A DNA stretch of 56,000 bases from Apostichopus japonicus (taxonomy: Eukaryota > Echinodermata > Holothuroidea > Aspidochirotida > Stichopodidae): contig NC_092581.1 of assembly GCF_037975245.1 (NCBI RefSeq), forward strand, positions 15,456,303-15,512,302. The letters are read 5' to 3'. Numbering within the stretch: the first letter of the stretch is position 1; every line of letters starts with the position of its first letter. A program made the translations under genes and the position numbers. The notes under the pieces are model-generated. The model did not search any database, was not told where the DNA came from, and saw nothing but the letters and a program-made list of their open reading frames with translations. Positions 1-14,500 of the stretch are shown here, in pieces.

Positions 1-1461
1 ATTTCAAAGAAAAGAATATTAAGTCTTTCTTGGCTGATATGCCTATATGATATTTACAGTTGGCAAAAAAATATATATTTATCAAGTCAGGGTTGCTCAT
101 TCATAGTTGAATATCATTCCATTTTTGTTTATTTTTGAGAAACTGGATCTACCTTTACCATGCCCCAACTAATACAATAATTTCAAATGCCCCCCTTCCC
201 TCTCTTCCACCCAAATGCAGACTAATAAAAGGGCTTTAGAGAAAATATCAGAATTTTCTGCCAGTATTGAGGGGGGGTGGGGTGTTAAAGGTGCTTGGGA
301 GAGGGGGTGGAATATGGTATCTGAAAATATGAGGATCAAAACTTTTCTGTGAAGTTTGTATATATTTCAATGTGGTTTTCAGATATTTTCTTTGAAATTC
401 AAATCAGTTCTTGTTTTGTGTCTCTTTCAATATTAAAAGAATGCATTAAATAATCTGAAAATCAAACCATTATTTTGTCCTATTATATTGTCCTATTTTT
501 CAATGATATGTACTTGCCTATTGGCTTCCTGAAAGTGTCTGCTGTTGGCCAACTGAAAGCCTTGTAGGTAGTGTTGACCAATCACAAGCCACGGAACACA
601 ATTTTCAGTGTTGTTGAAATCCACAATTGTGACTTTCTGCAGGGTTCACAGAAGCCACGTACATGCGGGCTCTATGCAGGATAAGTTAAAGCAGAAGTAA
701 TATAGTTTGTGGTAAAATGGACAGAACATCGCTGGGTCTGGAGAGTAATAGTTGGGTGAGAGTCGAAGATATTAAAGCAGATGTTCTAATTAGTATGGGA
801 TGCTGATGAGAAGGCATTGAAAATGGGCTGCATGGGTGTGAGCTCCTCGAGTGCAAAATGTACACATATGATATATAGGCCTATATATACAAAATGATGC
901 ATCATTTAGAACTAGACAATCATGTGCTATTATTACAGGTCTGTTTGCATAACAAGCACTACCATACTTTGACATAGAAACACTAACAACAGGACACCTG
1001 GTAGTAAAAGACTAGTTGTAAAATTCAGCTCAGTGTAGGTCTGCTGTTTCGCCTTGCCGAAATACTTGAATAAGGAAAAACTCCAGTTGGAGTGTGTTTT
1101 CTTTTCTTTCACACAATAGAATCCTAGTGTATTCCAACCAAAATGGCCTTACCCTGTCTTAAACACATTCCTATCTTTCCGTCCCCAACCACCCCCTTCC
1201 CCCCTCCCCCAAACCCCCTACTTCGTTCCCTCTACCAACTTCCGTTCCCAGATCGTCCATCCACGAGCATCGTATTTTACAATCTACGCGTGAAAAGCGG
1301 TTCTTATATAGCGCCACCTTTTCGGCGACCTGAGTGACTAGTGGCGAAACATAGGAAATCCTAGATTCGCATTCGTGCTATGTAAAATTGTAAATGTCTT
1401 GTGACCTTCAGATTAATGGGCCTAGTTTTAGCCACCTATGGCTAATTTTGACTCCAGTAAG
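1..1461. other. CUL5 upstream region, no gene seen
   Basis: No convincing coding sequence is visible. The last 200 bases contain a TATA-like TTATATA at 1304-1310 and a locally CpG-richer stretch (about 1240-1370), which fits a promoter and 5' UTR for CUL5. A CCAAT pentamer lies at 578-582, too far upstream to assign. The transcription start is not determinable from sequence alone. Confidence 0.5.
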
Positions 1462-1469
1462 ATGGCGGC
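1459..1469 (+). promoter_or_regulatory. YY1-like AAGATGGCGGC motif over the start codon
   Basis: The sequence AAGATGGCGGC covers the CUL5 ATG (1462-1464). This is the classic YY1 motif that in many animal housekeeping genes sits at or just after the transcription start and overlaps the initiator ATG. It also gives a good initiation context, with A at -3 and G at +4, which supports the chosen start. Binding is inferred, not shown. Confidence 0.5.
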
Positions 1470-4400
1470 GGCTAGTCCGATGTTAAAGGTATTCTCAACT
1501 CTTCTGTCATTCTCTTTTAGGCTGTAGCAAATAAGTTATATCAGGTTTTATAAGCAACTGGCACTGTATACTTTGTTTGGTGTAACTTAGGCTTTTGGAA
1601 GTACTGTAGCCTATATGCCAAGGGCTATGTGTCGCAGAACCCATTCGCTCTGCATTATATTATAATGTCGCCTAATCACAATGTCTGTAACCTTCACAGT
1701 GGTAGGCTTAGGCCCAGCCTTTAAATCTTCCAATGAAATCACTTAACAAAATAATATCAGGACTAAAATTTGACACATATAGTTCTTCCCAGACATTGAG
1801 GAGTAGTTAATTCTACAACTAGCCAAGGCTTATATTGTCTGAGAGATGCAGAAGGGCTACAGTACTAGGCCTATAGGAAGTAGGATGATTAGTTCCTTAA
1901 ACTTGGGTGTTCCTTATTATAGGCGGTTACAGCTGCTGAATCTCACCACAATGGAGCTTAGGAGGTTACAACTAGGAGGGCTACTACTACTAGGATGATT
2001 ATTTCCTTTAAAGGATGTTCCTTATTATAGGCCATTACAGCTGCTGAATCTCACCATATTAGAGCTTAGGACTAGGAGGTAAAGTCCTGCATAAAATCCT
2101 GCAGGATCCTGCAGGATTTATGTCAGTATTTGGCCACATCCTGCATGCTTACATATGAAGGATTCCTGTACATGCATTATGGAATCCTGCATGCATATGA
2201 AGGATTATTGTATGCTTGGAAGGAATCCTGTTCCATCTATAGGATTCCTGCAGGATTATTGCAGGATTTTTTGTATCTACGTGGTGACTTGATTTAGGTT
2301 TTAAAGATTTTGTATGGTTTTGACAATTTATCCTTCACTGACTTTTTCAGGTGTGCTAATTTAGTAGTTGTACCAGAGGTCCATTGTCTTAAAATCCAGA
2401 AGTTACAAATTAGGATTAATGTTCGGCATAAGTTTTCTTTCTAATAGGGTTGTGAAGGAGTGGAATGATTTGCCTGAGAAAGTTGTACTTGCAAGTAGTT
2501 CGAATGCTTTGAACAAGCACTTTTAAAGTTGTAATAGGGTCTGATTTTTTTTCTTCTGTCTTTTTCTCTCTCCTATGCTATAGGGTCCTTGATAGGGACT
2601 TGAGTGTCCTTTTTTATCCTTTTTTTCTACTAATCTAAACTAACTAAAAGTTATTGTAGATAAGCCAAGGCTAGATGTCTGTGGAAGAGTGACTGTTTTA
2701 TGAACTGACTTGGATAATTTTCTATTTACATTTGCAACAATAAACATACTTATACAATGGAAATTAAATAGCAACCAAATACCAGCATTTCACAATTGAA
2801 TATTTTACAAAAGAAAGGAAGACTTGACAGAAGAGATGTTTATCAAATGGGCAAGCCACTGAATGAAACAGAAACAAAGAATGTCACAGAGCAAAAACCT
2901 GTCTGTTTACAGCATTGCCATTGTTGCATATATGTGTAACAGACATCTCTTTCTCCTACATTATTGTTTTGAAAATGGATTCTCTATTCCCAAATTTTTA
3001 AAACTATAAAACTCAATATTGGCTGCTATGTTTATCTTTACTTTTTACATCATAATTGTCAGGAAAAACAAGATATAAACTTTGATGCAGAATGGGTGGA
3101 CATGAAACCAACAGTCTTGAAACTCCTAAGGCAAGAAAATGTAAGCAGAGCTGAATGGCAAGACTTATTTTGGTGAGTTTTTCAATCATTTTGATACCAT
3201 TATTTGGGAATATATTCTTGATTGGAACATTAGTGAATCTGTATATTTTATAGCTGCAAATTTAGTTGTGTGTTTCAACAATTTATTCCAGCTGTACACA
3301 ACAACATTCACCCAAATTTACTAGTGAAATTTTCTGTTATTTTATTCAAAAAATTGCAACAAACTTAAAAAATGAATGACATCAATAATTCTAGCCCTGA
3401 ATTTCATATGCTTATCAAAGCTACTGTAAGTAATGTTTAATATAAAACTGTCTGAGGCTTACAGTGATTATTGTGATGTTTGTTTTGCAAAATGGCATAC
3501 TTTCTCAAGATTTGAAAACTGGGTTATGACAGTGTTGCAAAAACCAATAATATAGCTCATGTCATATTATATTTAATAATGAGAGTAATTAAGCTGTATG
3601 TGCAACCATCTGTTTTAAGGGATCATCTAAGTTTTGTTCCCAAACATCAGTAATTTAGATTCTATCAGAGTATATTTTATAATGAATGTGGTTTAAAAAT
3701 ACAGCTAAGTTTTTTTTTCCAAAACCTAACACCCATCTTTGAAATGAAAGCCTCCTTAATGTTATTATCAATTTTATTAAAGAAAAGCAATTGTTACAAA
3801 AACTTGACTGCTTGTGAAAATTGTGAGTAATCTGTTAACAATAGAGTTTACACATGACACAGACCATGGGTTTTGTTATGTACATAATCTGTTGAATTTC
3901 AGCAACGGTTTTCGAACAAGACAAATACGATGTAAAGTTTTTACAAGGTGTGGACAATTTTTGCAATTTTAGACAATTTACAACCAGATACATTTAGGGA
4001 AAGGAAGAAGTGTGTCTCATGGTAACCCTCACATAGGTTTACATTCACACAGCCAATCACACCTGCTGTAGCTTACAAATTTCCAGGTGTTCTGCTTACT
4101 TTACTACAATATATATGTCACCAAAACAGAACTGGTATTGTTCGATACAGGTGAAAATCGCCTACAGTGGAATTACGACCTTCCTTACCGGTTCCGATCC
4201 TCTGGACATACAATCAGCATCCATATCCTAGCAGTTAGGGTGTCAGCATATAATGCGGGAAGCCCGGGTTCGAATGGAGGCTGGGAGTTTTTTCTCTGTT
4301 CTGGATTTTCCAACTCCAACTACAATTTCAAATAAATGTATATATGTAATTATAAATTGAAATAAGAGTTTGGTATATACACCTCCGAAAGTGCTCGATT

Positions 4401-7400
4401 CTGTTAAAGAAGAGCCTGTATATAGATAATGATTATGGATGGAGTTTGTCTGGACTAGACAGCAATCGTACAGTTGCAGACAGACTGTATCATACACACA
4501 TACAATATACATGTGCATATATATATATATATATATAAATGCATATATCAATAATTTTTATCTACATGTCTTCAAATACCTACTTCTTTCTTTTTCTACC
4601 TTTTTTTTCCAGGAAAGTTTACAATGTTTGCATGTGGGATGAGAAATGTCTACCAAAAGTCTTGGGTGCACTGCAGCAGGAAATCAAAAGTTTTGTATTA
4701 CAAGTTAAGGAGGTAAGAGCTGATTCGAACCAGGTTTGGAAATTCCTGGAACAGTAGAACGATTGTCATTTATGAAGTGGAATTTGTGGGAAATGTTCGG
4801 ATGGAATATCTGATGTGACAAACACTTTTAATTAATAGTTATTCATTGAAATCCAGAATTAATGATGTCATTATATTAGTGTTCAGCTTATGTTGCCTTG
4901 AGGATGGTGGGGGAGGGGGGAATGGGGGGGGTGTAAGGGGACAAAGGAGGTTAGAACTTTTCATAGCATTCACTCATGCAGTAATGTACAGCTTTGTTGG
5001 TTTACATTGGGATCAAAATTTCCTTTGAATTGCAGGCTTTTTTTGAAGTGGATTGTGCTTTTGTAAAGTTTGAATTTACAGACACAGCAGTACTGATGTA
5101 TTTGATTAGTTTCATAGTACTCTGGTTAAAGTGGAACGATAGTGACAGAAAAAAAATCTCTCATTTTCATATATAATGTAGTTCATATGTTACCAAGCAA
5201 TCCATTTTTTTAATTTTCCAAATAGCACACCGGAAAGTTATAAAAAAGGGAATTATAACGTGGTTTTTTCGTCTCCGTAATTTAGGAATTTGCAAACACT
5301 GAAACGACCTTGAACAGCCCTCAGGTCAGTGAATGACGTCACTGTGATGATCTTTTCTGTTGTGAACTGTTCAGTACGGTGCTGTGCGTGCATTTCGTGT
5401 CAGCATAACTGTTATTTTCCGGCGTAATGTTCAAGTCATAAATAGATAATGAATATCATGGTGTTGCTTGATTTCTTCACCACGTGTTTACAAGTTTGTT
5501 TTTACGAAATTTGCGGCGATTTCGCAACGATTTCCCAATATCTGAAGAGGTAACTCGCAAGCTGACCCAAAGTAACGTAAATCTCAAGATCACGTTTTTG
5601 GCGGGTTTTATACAGAGTGATGTATGAATGTGCTCACTTACCAGTCAAACTGGCACAATAACAATAGTGATGATAGTCTCACGCCTAAACGTAGATTAGT
5701 ATAACATCCGAAAGAAAATCCAAAGTTCTAAACAAAGTAGATTCGCTTGTATGCACTAGGCCTACTGTAAAACATAAACGTTCCTTGTTCCGTGCGTCAT
5801 TAAATCCAACAGAAAGGTTTCATTGAGCTTGAAATACAACCGCATTTGAACTCAATCGAGTAGTTAGTCTAGCTCGAAAACTTTTCTCACTACATGCAAT
5901 GCCTTTTGCGTTTATTCACATGCATGCCTCGTGGTTTGGGCTTAGGAGGAATCGTAATCTAGCCCAACTTCACGTAGGTCCGCAAACGGTACTTTCACAC
6001 TGTGCAAACATAAGTGACAGTGTGCGCTACCGTATAGTAATACTTACACGATGTTTTGTTTCGCTCGAGCATACACATATTTCCTATTCGTATTACATTT
6101 AAAGTGGTTTGGAGGGTATGAACACATCTCTGCCCAAAAAAACTGCCTAAGCGACGTCCATGCCCCAATTGAAATTTGCACGTTGATTCTCTCCTCACAT
6201 AGTCATTAGGTTGTTCACGTCTGACATGTCTTCCAATTCCAACACCTACTGTTGCATTTATCGGGATATATATAAATAATGCGGCATAAAAGCATCAATC
6301 TTTCAAACTTTTTTTACTTTAGTGACCTTGCCACACGCAAATTTCAATTTGGCCCGAGATGGCTCTATGACCGATTATTCCGTAATTTACATTGGGGCAG
6401 TCAGCTTCACTTAAACGACAAGAAAAAGCAGGAACAATAACACCTTTGTTTCAAGCAGTGTATCAAATCTCCTCTCTTCCCTTTCAATGTTACGTTTACG
6501 TTTAAGTTAAAAAAAAATCGATGAGGGGCTATCGTATCCAGAGTTTCCGATATCTCTCTCCACTTTTTCCGCTTGGAAAATTGAAAAAACTTATTGTAGA
6601 GTCCACATTCGTTCTGTTGCATCCCCCTACAACGCAATTTCTTGGCATTTTGCTAGTGGTTTAAGTTGTTTGTCGAGTCCAATACAGAGTAGGTTGCAAC
6701 TAAACTTACGCACTAAGTGCACACTGCTGAAGTACACTTCACTTTGTTATCATCAAAATGACGTCACATGTCACTGTAGATCACGTGATCATCAAATCGC
6801 TTTTCGCGAAAAGCCCAATTTTTGTTTAAAAAATCAACGAGTTTAGGAATTTTTTTAAGGCCTTTCCCAACATCGGATTGACTTGAATTTTCACATGTGT
6901 AATATGGAAACCAACTAGAATACTCTTGAATAAAATCGTATTTTTTCGTCGATGCTGAAAAATCACTATCGTTCATCTTTAAACTTATTGTTTCTTGCAA
7001 AAGGCAAGCATACTTTTCAACAACCTTACAACCCTTTTCCTTTTCAATGTTAGTCCCTAGAAGAGGTTATTACGAGTATTAAACACAGTTAGTAGAATGT
7101 TATGTATATTATTTATTTATCTATGTTTATGGGAGCGGAATTTTGTAATCTTTCAGAAAGTGGTCCACGATCAAGATGAGAACGCCCTCCTCCGTGCCTA
7201 CATTCGTGAATGGAGTAAATATTTCACGCAGAGTACATACTTGCCTATGCCCTTCAATGCTCTGGAGAAGATGTTAGTCAGCAGTAAAGATTCAACAAAT
7301 AACCAACAAAAGAAAACAAGTAAAGTTGAAGAAGATTCTGAAGTCAGAAAGGTAAAAAAGAAACTCAACTTACCTGTCCCCATATACTTGAGTGCACTCC

Positions 7401-10400
7401 TTTTTTTACCATCACTCGCTATCGATCTGTCATTTCAGAGCTCAGTGAATGTTCGACGCCGGCATTTTATCAAGAGACGGTGCAAGCGAGAAAACCGCTT
7501 TTTGAGAGTCCGAAACAAACTCTCTTAAATATGAACATTGTGTACATAATAATCTGTGTATGTGTATGAACAAAATTTTCCCTTGAGGCGTTGCAAGGAC
7601 CAATTATACAAAAACTAAACAATGCAGTTTTATGTCATTTTACAGATCTGCTAACGTTTGCCTCTTGTCTTCCAATTTCATTTGCATTAATCTGAACTGT
7701 TTTGTTTTTTGTTTTTTTCTCCACGTAAATCAGAACATGTTGGACTTTTGGAATCTTTACATCTTCGATACCATAAAACAGCCACTGAAAGACAGAGCCA
7801 TGGCTTTACTCTATAAGGAGAGGAACAGTGAGACATTTGATAAGCAGCTGATCAGCGGAGTTAGAGAGTCGTTTGGTAAGCATTTACACACAGTTACCAG
7901 GGAATTAAAGTTATCCGGTGTTGTAAAGCAAAATGCTATGCATAATGGACAAATTTGCTATACAAGTGCACATATGTATACACCAGTTGTTGTACACAGG
8001 AACACATAGTACTTTATAAGAGACCAAATTCAGAGACTTCAGAAATGCTACACAAAAATCTGATCCCTAAATTATTCCCTGTGTACATGTCAATTACATC
8101 AATAAATTAGTTCTGGGGGTTCCAACCATTTAGAACTTTTTGATACTGTAAGTTTTATATCTTTTAGCACATCCCACCCCTCAAACCCCCCCCCCCCACA
8201 CAAAGAAATTTGAATTACAAGAATGGCTCAAAGGGAGAGGTAAAGTAACTGCAAACTACACTATGGTATAGGACATGGGTCCTCAATTAAGGTGAGTTTA
8301 AGGCTCAACGAGGGCCAGAGAGAAACATTGGTTGCAGCGAAGGGCCAGGGAGTACCAAACCTCCTGACCATACCTATACTGAATAAAATGAAAAGATACA
8401 AGCTTGCAGTTATGTATGGTACTCAACACCAACGGCCCTAGTAGGCTGCATAGTGCATACCCGACTAGTCCAAGAGTGTGGTCCGATATTTTCTTTGCGG
8501 TACAGATTGAAATCCTTGACCAGCTGGATCTGGCTAGAAGACCACCTGTTGAGAATCCCAAGTAGAAGAGATTTTTATCATCCAGATTCTTTCATATCAA
8601 GAAAAAACAAATCTGTGTCCTGATAAACTAGAGTTTGCTGTTTGTAAACATTTTCATCTTATATTAAAATATAATTCACATTGAGTCAAGTGAAATTTTG
8701 ATCTTTATTTGTTGTTGTCGTAATTAAATATATTTTGTAAGAAGTTGGCCATGGCAATATGATTGAATGGTCATTTGTAGTTAAATAGAGGTTTCCAAAA
8801 TATAATCTGGAATGAATGGTTGGATGTTTCTTTTTTCAGTAAATCTCTGCTCGAATTCGGAAGACAGGCTGCAGATTTATCGAGAGAGTTTCGAAGCAGC
8901 TTACCTTGAAACGACAGAGTCATTTTACAAAACTCAGGCACCAGAATATCTGGCAGAAAATGGGGTACAGAATTATATGAGATATGTAAGTACCAATGGT
9001 AGAATGGGGTACAGAATTGTATGAGATATATTGTACCATTGGTAGAATGGGGTACAGAATCATATGAGATATGTAAGTACCATTGGTAGAATGGGGTACA
9101 GAATTATATGAGATATGTAACTACCACTAGTAGAATGAGGAACAGAATTAAATGAGATATGTAAGTACCATTAGTAGAATGGGGTCCAGAATTATATGAG
9201 ATATGTAAGTACCATTGGTAGAATGGGGTACATAATGATATGAGATATGTAAGTACCACTGGTAGAATGGGGTACAGAATTATATGAGATATGTAAGTAC
9301 CATATAATGGGGTTCAGAATTATATGAGAAATGTAAGTACCATTAGTAGAATGGGGTACAGAATTATATGAGATATGTAAGTACCATTGGTAGAATGGGG
9401 TACAGAATTATATGAGATATGTAAGTACCATTGGTAGAATGGGGTACAGAATCATATGAGATATGTAAGTTCCATTGGTGAATGACTGACTGGTGTGTGT
9501 CTCCCAAGGCAAAGGTGTGTTTTACTGTTTACAATATATGCACATCGGTTATTCCTACCAACATCCCAGTGAAAACTTTGTATTAGCCAATAGGTTTTCT
9601 AATCACATGCAGTTTATTAGCAAGTTTTGCATTGCCGGCTCTTTGTCCCCACAAGATAACTTCGATATGAGCTTGAGACAAATAGAAGTTGACTCTTCGT
9701 GTTAAGTTAGCCAATGCTACATCCTTTCTTAGGGGGTCATGACTATTTCTTTCAAATGTTAGTAGTCTTAACATTTTAAAAAGTCATTTTCCGGGTGCCG
9801 AGGGGGGGGGGTTGGGGGTGTTTGACTCCGCAAATTCAAGTTGATGGTCGGATTTATCAGAGATTGAAAGAGTTGTAAAATATTGGAATAAAATGCTGGT
9901 TGAAGTTTGAACATGAGTGACCATTATTATACTCTCTAGCATATTTTGGGCTAAATACTGATGACTTTAAAAAACTGATACTATTTTGTAACTTTTTTTT
10001 AAATCCTACAGGCAGATGAAAAACTGAAAGAGGAAGAAGAGAGAGCTCTAAGGTACTTGGACACTGGCAAGGGAAGCAATTCTTTGCAACTGGTGAGCCT
10101 TACCTCATCTGTCTTGGCATTAGCACTTGTAATACACAAAGTATTACAAGCCACCATGACTGTCCCTCCCCCCCCCCCCCCAACTCCCTTAACCTGCTTT
10201 CAAATATTAGCAATCCCTTTCCTCACTATCTGCATATTCATATTTCCTTCTTTTTCCTGTTCTCTTTGCAACTTGTAAAGTTCATCGTAGACTAGATCCT
10301 TATATTGCATTATATGATACAAATCGCAATAGGCTCCCAACAAGAATCCTGCGCACAAGAAATTTAACCAATTAGGGACAAACTCTTCCACAAGAGTGAG

Positions 10401-11497
10401 AAAACCTTTTTGTGTTGTTGGAAGTATAATTTCAGGCTTCTTCCAAGGGTTGCCTCCTATGATAAACAACCAGTGGCAATCGCAAAGTAGGGGACAATGG
10501 GAAGGGGAAGGGCCTTCTCACCTCCATTATCAGTTGGAGGGCTTTTACTTTCATTGGTGGAAGTATTAGACCACTCTATAAGGCCCAGGACACCCTTCCA
10601 TAAAGGTTCATGCTGCTACCTAAATCCATTGGAACCATTCCCCCTCCCTTACCCCCATTTTCAAATCCTGTCCATGTCAATTCAACCAGGTTTTTTTACT
10701 TCTAATATGGAGGTATAAAGGATCTGTTTTCCAATTTTTCCATTCTGTCCCCCAGTTTTGGCTTTTGGTTACCCCTTGAAAAATACAGATTGTAACAAAC
10801 CATTGCGAACCCTCTTTCCAATATTAAAATATATCAACACCCTTCTTTCTATCTTTCTTCGTCATTGTGTAATATCTTCGCATTTTCCTTTCTTCCTTTC
10901 TCTCCACAGCTGGTACAAGCGTGTGTGAATGTTTTAGTGAAGTCTTTCAAGGATGAGATACTCAGAGAATGTGCCCCGATGATAAAAATCAACGAAACAG
11001 CGAGTGAGTCATCCCGTCATTCATTTATCGTCTAGGCTTTCCCCGTCTTGTGAATGATGGAAATATGGAAACAAGACATTATTTAACACAGAATTAATTT
11101 GTTATTTTTTTTTATGTACAACTTAGAAATAGTTAATTGCTCTCTCAACAGACAGTTTTTTTTGATAATCTTACAACTGCTGTAAATTTGCTGTAAAGGT
11201 TACTGTATTGATGGATTATTTTAGTTTTTGGGGGTCTCACCTAGACACTGCATCACTTTCTGCTCACTTCTTTGTACCGTTACAGTAATCTACCGTCATA
11301 AAACCCTTTAAATGTTAACAATTTGAATGCCAACTACCCCCTAGCTATATGTGTATCCTAGCGCAGCGGTTCTGACATGCAAATCGATCGTCCGACCTGA
11401 GTATAGGGGCGAAAGACTTATCGAACCATCTAGTAGCTGGTTCCTTCTGAAGTTTCCCTCAGGATAGCTGGTGCTCGGGAGATATTCGTGAACAATT

Positions 11498-11528
<31 letters not shown>

Positions 11529-14500
11529 GGGGCCGAAACGACCTCAACCTATTCTCAAACTTTCAATTGGTAAGAGGTCCGACTTGGAGCCGGACTAGTG
11601 AGAATGAACGAGTGCTCAGTGGGCCACTCTTGGTAAGCAGGACTGGCGCTGTGGGATGAATCAAACTCCTTCCTGCTGTATGTCCTGCTCTGTTAATATT
11701 GTTATTAGGTAGTCTGCCCCCTCTTCATTCCATTTCCATGCTCCTTCTCCATATTCCTTCTCAATGTCCCCTTCCTCCATACACCCCTCTATAGCCCCGT
11801 CTTCCATACTTCTCTCAATGTCATCTTCTGCCATACTCCCTCTTCATTGCCCCTTCTTCCATACTTCCTCACAGTGTCACCTTCTTCCATACTCCCTCTT
11901 GGTGGCCCCCTTCTTCCATGCCTCCTCTCAATGTCACCTTTCATAAACCCTCTTGATGGCCCCGTTCTTCTATACCTCCTCTCAATATTACCTTCTTCCA
12001 TACTCCCTCTTGATGGCCCCATTCTTCCATATTTCCTTTCAATGTCACCTTCTTCCAGACTCCCCCTTTATGGCCCCCTTCTTCTGTACCTCCTCTCAAT
12101 GTTAACTTCCTCTATACTCCCTCTTTATGGCCCCTTCTTCCATACTTCCTCTCAATGTCACCTTCCATACTCCCTCTTTGTGGCCCCCTTCTTTCATACT
12201 CCCTCTCCATATCACCTTTCTTCCATACTCCCTCTTCATTGTCCCTTCTTCCATACTTCCTCTCAATGTCACCTTCCATAAACCCTCTTGATGGGCCCCT
12301 TCTTCTATACTTCTCTCAATGTCAACCCCATCCATACTCCCTCTTTGTGGCCCCCTTCTTCCATACTTCCTCTCAATGTCACCTTCTTCCATACTCCCTC
12401 TTCATTGCCCCTTCTTCCACGCCTCCTCTCAATGTCACCTTCCATAAACCCTCTTGATGGCCCCCTTCTTCTATACTTCTCTCAATGTCAACCCCATCCA
12501 TACTCCCTCTTTGTGGCCCCCTTCTTCCATACTTCCTCTCAATGTCACCTTCTTCCATACTCCCTCTTCATTGCCCCTTCTTCCACGCCTCCTCTCAATG
12601 TCACCTTCCATAAACCCTCTTGATGGCCCCCTTCTTCTATACTTCTCTCAATGTCAACCCCATCCATACTCCCTCTTTGTGGCCCCCTTCTTCCATACTT
12701 CCTCTCAATGTCACCTTCTTCCATACTCCCTCTTCATTGCCCCTTCTTCCACGCCTCCTCTCAATGTCACCTTCCATAAACCCTCTTGATGGCCCCCTTC
12801 TTCTATACTTCTCTCAATGTCAACCCCATCCATACTCCCTCTTGATGGCCCCTTCTTCCATACTTCCTCTCAATGTTATCTTCATTCATACTCCCTCTTC
12901 ATTGCCCCGTCTTTCATACTCCTCTCAATGTTACCTTTCTTCTATAGTCCCTCTTCATTGCCACCTTCTTCCATACTTCTCTCAATGTCACCATCTTCCA
13001 TACTTCACCTCATTGCCCCTTTCCCAAACTGTTACCGTCTTTTTTTCTTTACCATGTCTTGTTCAGTCTATTGGATATGTGTGTTCTTCCCTTTCTTGAA
13101 ACCACAGAGCTGAATTTAATGTTGAGACTGATGGACAGAGTAACTGATGGCATCAGTCCGATGCTGGAGGACCTAGAGCAACACATAAGAGAGGCAGGGC
13201 TGGCAGATATGGTGTCCGCTGCAGAAGTCATCACCACGGTAAGCTTATTGATTCGTGATCACATTTAACAAGCAAACATCCAATATACTTGAACTCTGGA
13301 AAGTGTTTTATAAGGATAACCTTAGGCACAAAAGTAATTATAATATGTCAAAGGCTATTATACATTCATTCATCCACCAATTCATCCACTCATCCACCCA
13401 TTCATAGATCCACCCAATCATTCATTTATCCATCCATCCACCCATTCATACATCTATTCATACATTCTTTATCCACCCATTCATACATTCTTTTATCCAT
13501 CCATTCATACATTCATTCATCCACACATTCATTCATCCACCCAATCATTCATTTATCCATCCACCCATTCATACATCCATTCATACATTCATTCATCCAC
13601 CCGTTCATTAATCCATTCATTCATCCACCCATTCATACATTCATTCATCCACCCATTCATTCATCCACCCATTCATTCATACATCCATTCATACATTCAT
13701 TCATCCACCCATTCATGAGCACGTTTTCTTCTGGCAAGGTAATATTAGGCACAAGGTTCTTATATAAACTCACATGGGTTCAAAATCAGTTGGAGGTGTT
13801 TTAATATTGGTGTATCACTCTAGAAAGCGAGAAATCCCGAAGAAAGTTTAGGGAGACCGTTGAAAATTCCAAATCAACTCTATTGTTTGGAGGATGCATT
13901 GATTCTTCTTTATTTATTACATATATATATTTATATATATATATATATATTGATATAAATATTTGTCTGGTAAGAATGTCATTTTTCTGTATTTCGTTTG
14001 CCGTTAACTTTCCAGGATTCAGAGAAATATGTGGAGAGGCTGTTGGAACTTTTCCACCGATTTAGCAGTCTAGTCCGAGAGGCCTTCAGTGACGATCCTA
14101 GATTCCTAACTGCCAGGGACAAGGTGAGTTGATAATGTGTATTTGTTAACCATTGTAAGACCATGGGTCTTCACAACAATCCAAGACTAGTTTGCGGACG
14201 GTTAGTCAGTTAAAAATGTCTTTTGCAATGCCTACTTTGGTAAATTGATCTGAAAATGCACAACATATATTTGAGTGCAATGAAGTCTTGCCGTGATATG
14301 ATCTGATATCGTTTAATATTAATGCTCTTACATTCTCAGGCATATGAACATGTGGTGAACGACACCAAAGTCTTCCGATTAGAGCTCAACTCCAACAGAA
14401 GTAAGAGGTAAGTCATTCATCTTCTACCATAATGAAATGGTTCTCCAGCATGACACAAAACTTTGGACGTTTTTATTATTTTCGTATTTCTCGATATGAG

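Noticed and set aside
1143-1337. 64-codon frame upstream of CUL5
   Set aside because: Proline-rich translation of a pyrimidine-rich promoter region, with no support as a gene.
4230-4280. Possible tRNA gene
   Set aside because: Box B is good but the acceptor and D arms do not pair; it fits a tRNA-derived SINE.
6764-7000. 78-codon - strand frame in CUL5 intron 3
   Set aside because: No recognised homology or motif; AT-rich and antisense to the intron.
11764-13113. Many overlapping frames with SPSSILPL-type repeats
   Set aside because: They follow the minisatellite unit, overlap on both strands, and lie in CUL5 intron 8.
13289-13804. 171-codon frame rich in HPFIHP
   Set aside because: Low-complexity translation of the ATTC array in intron 9.
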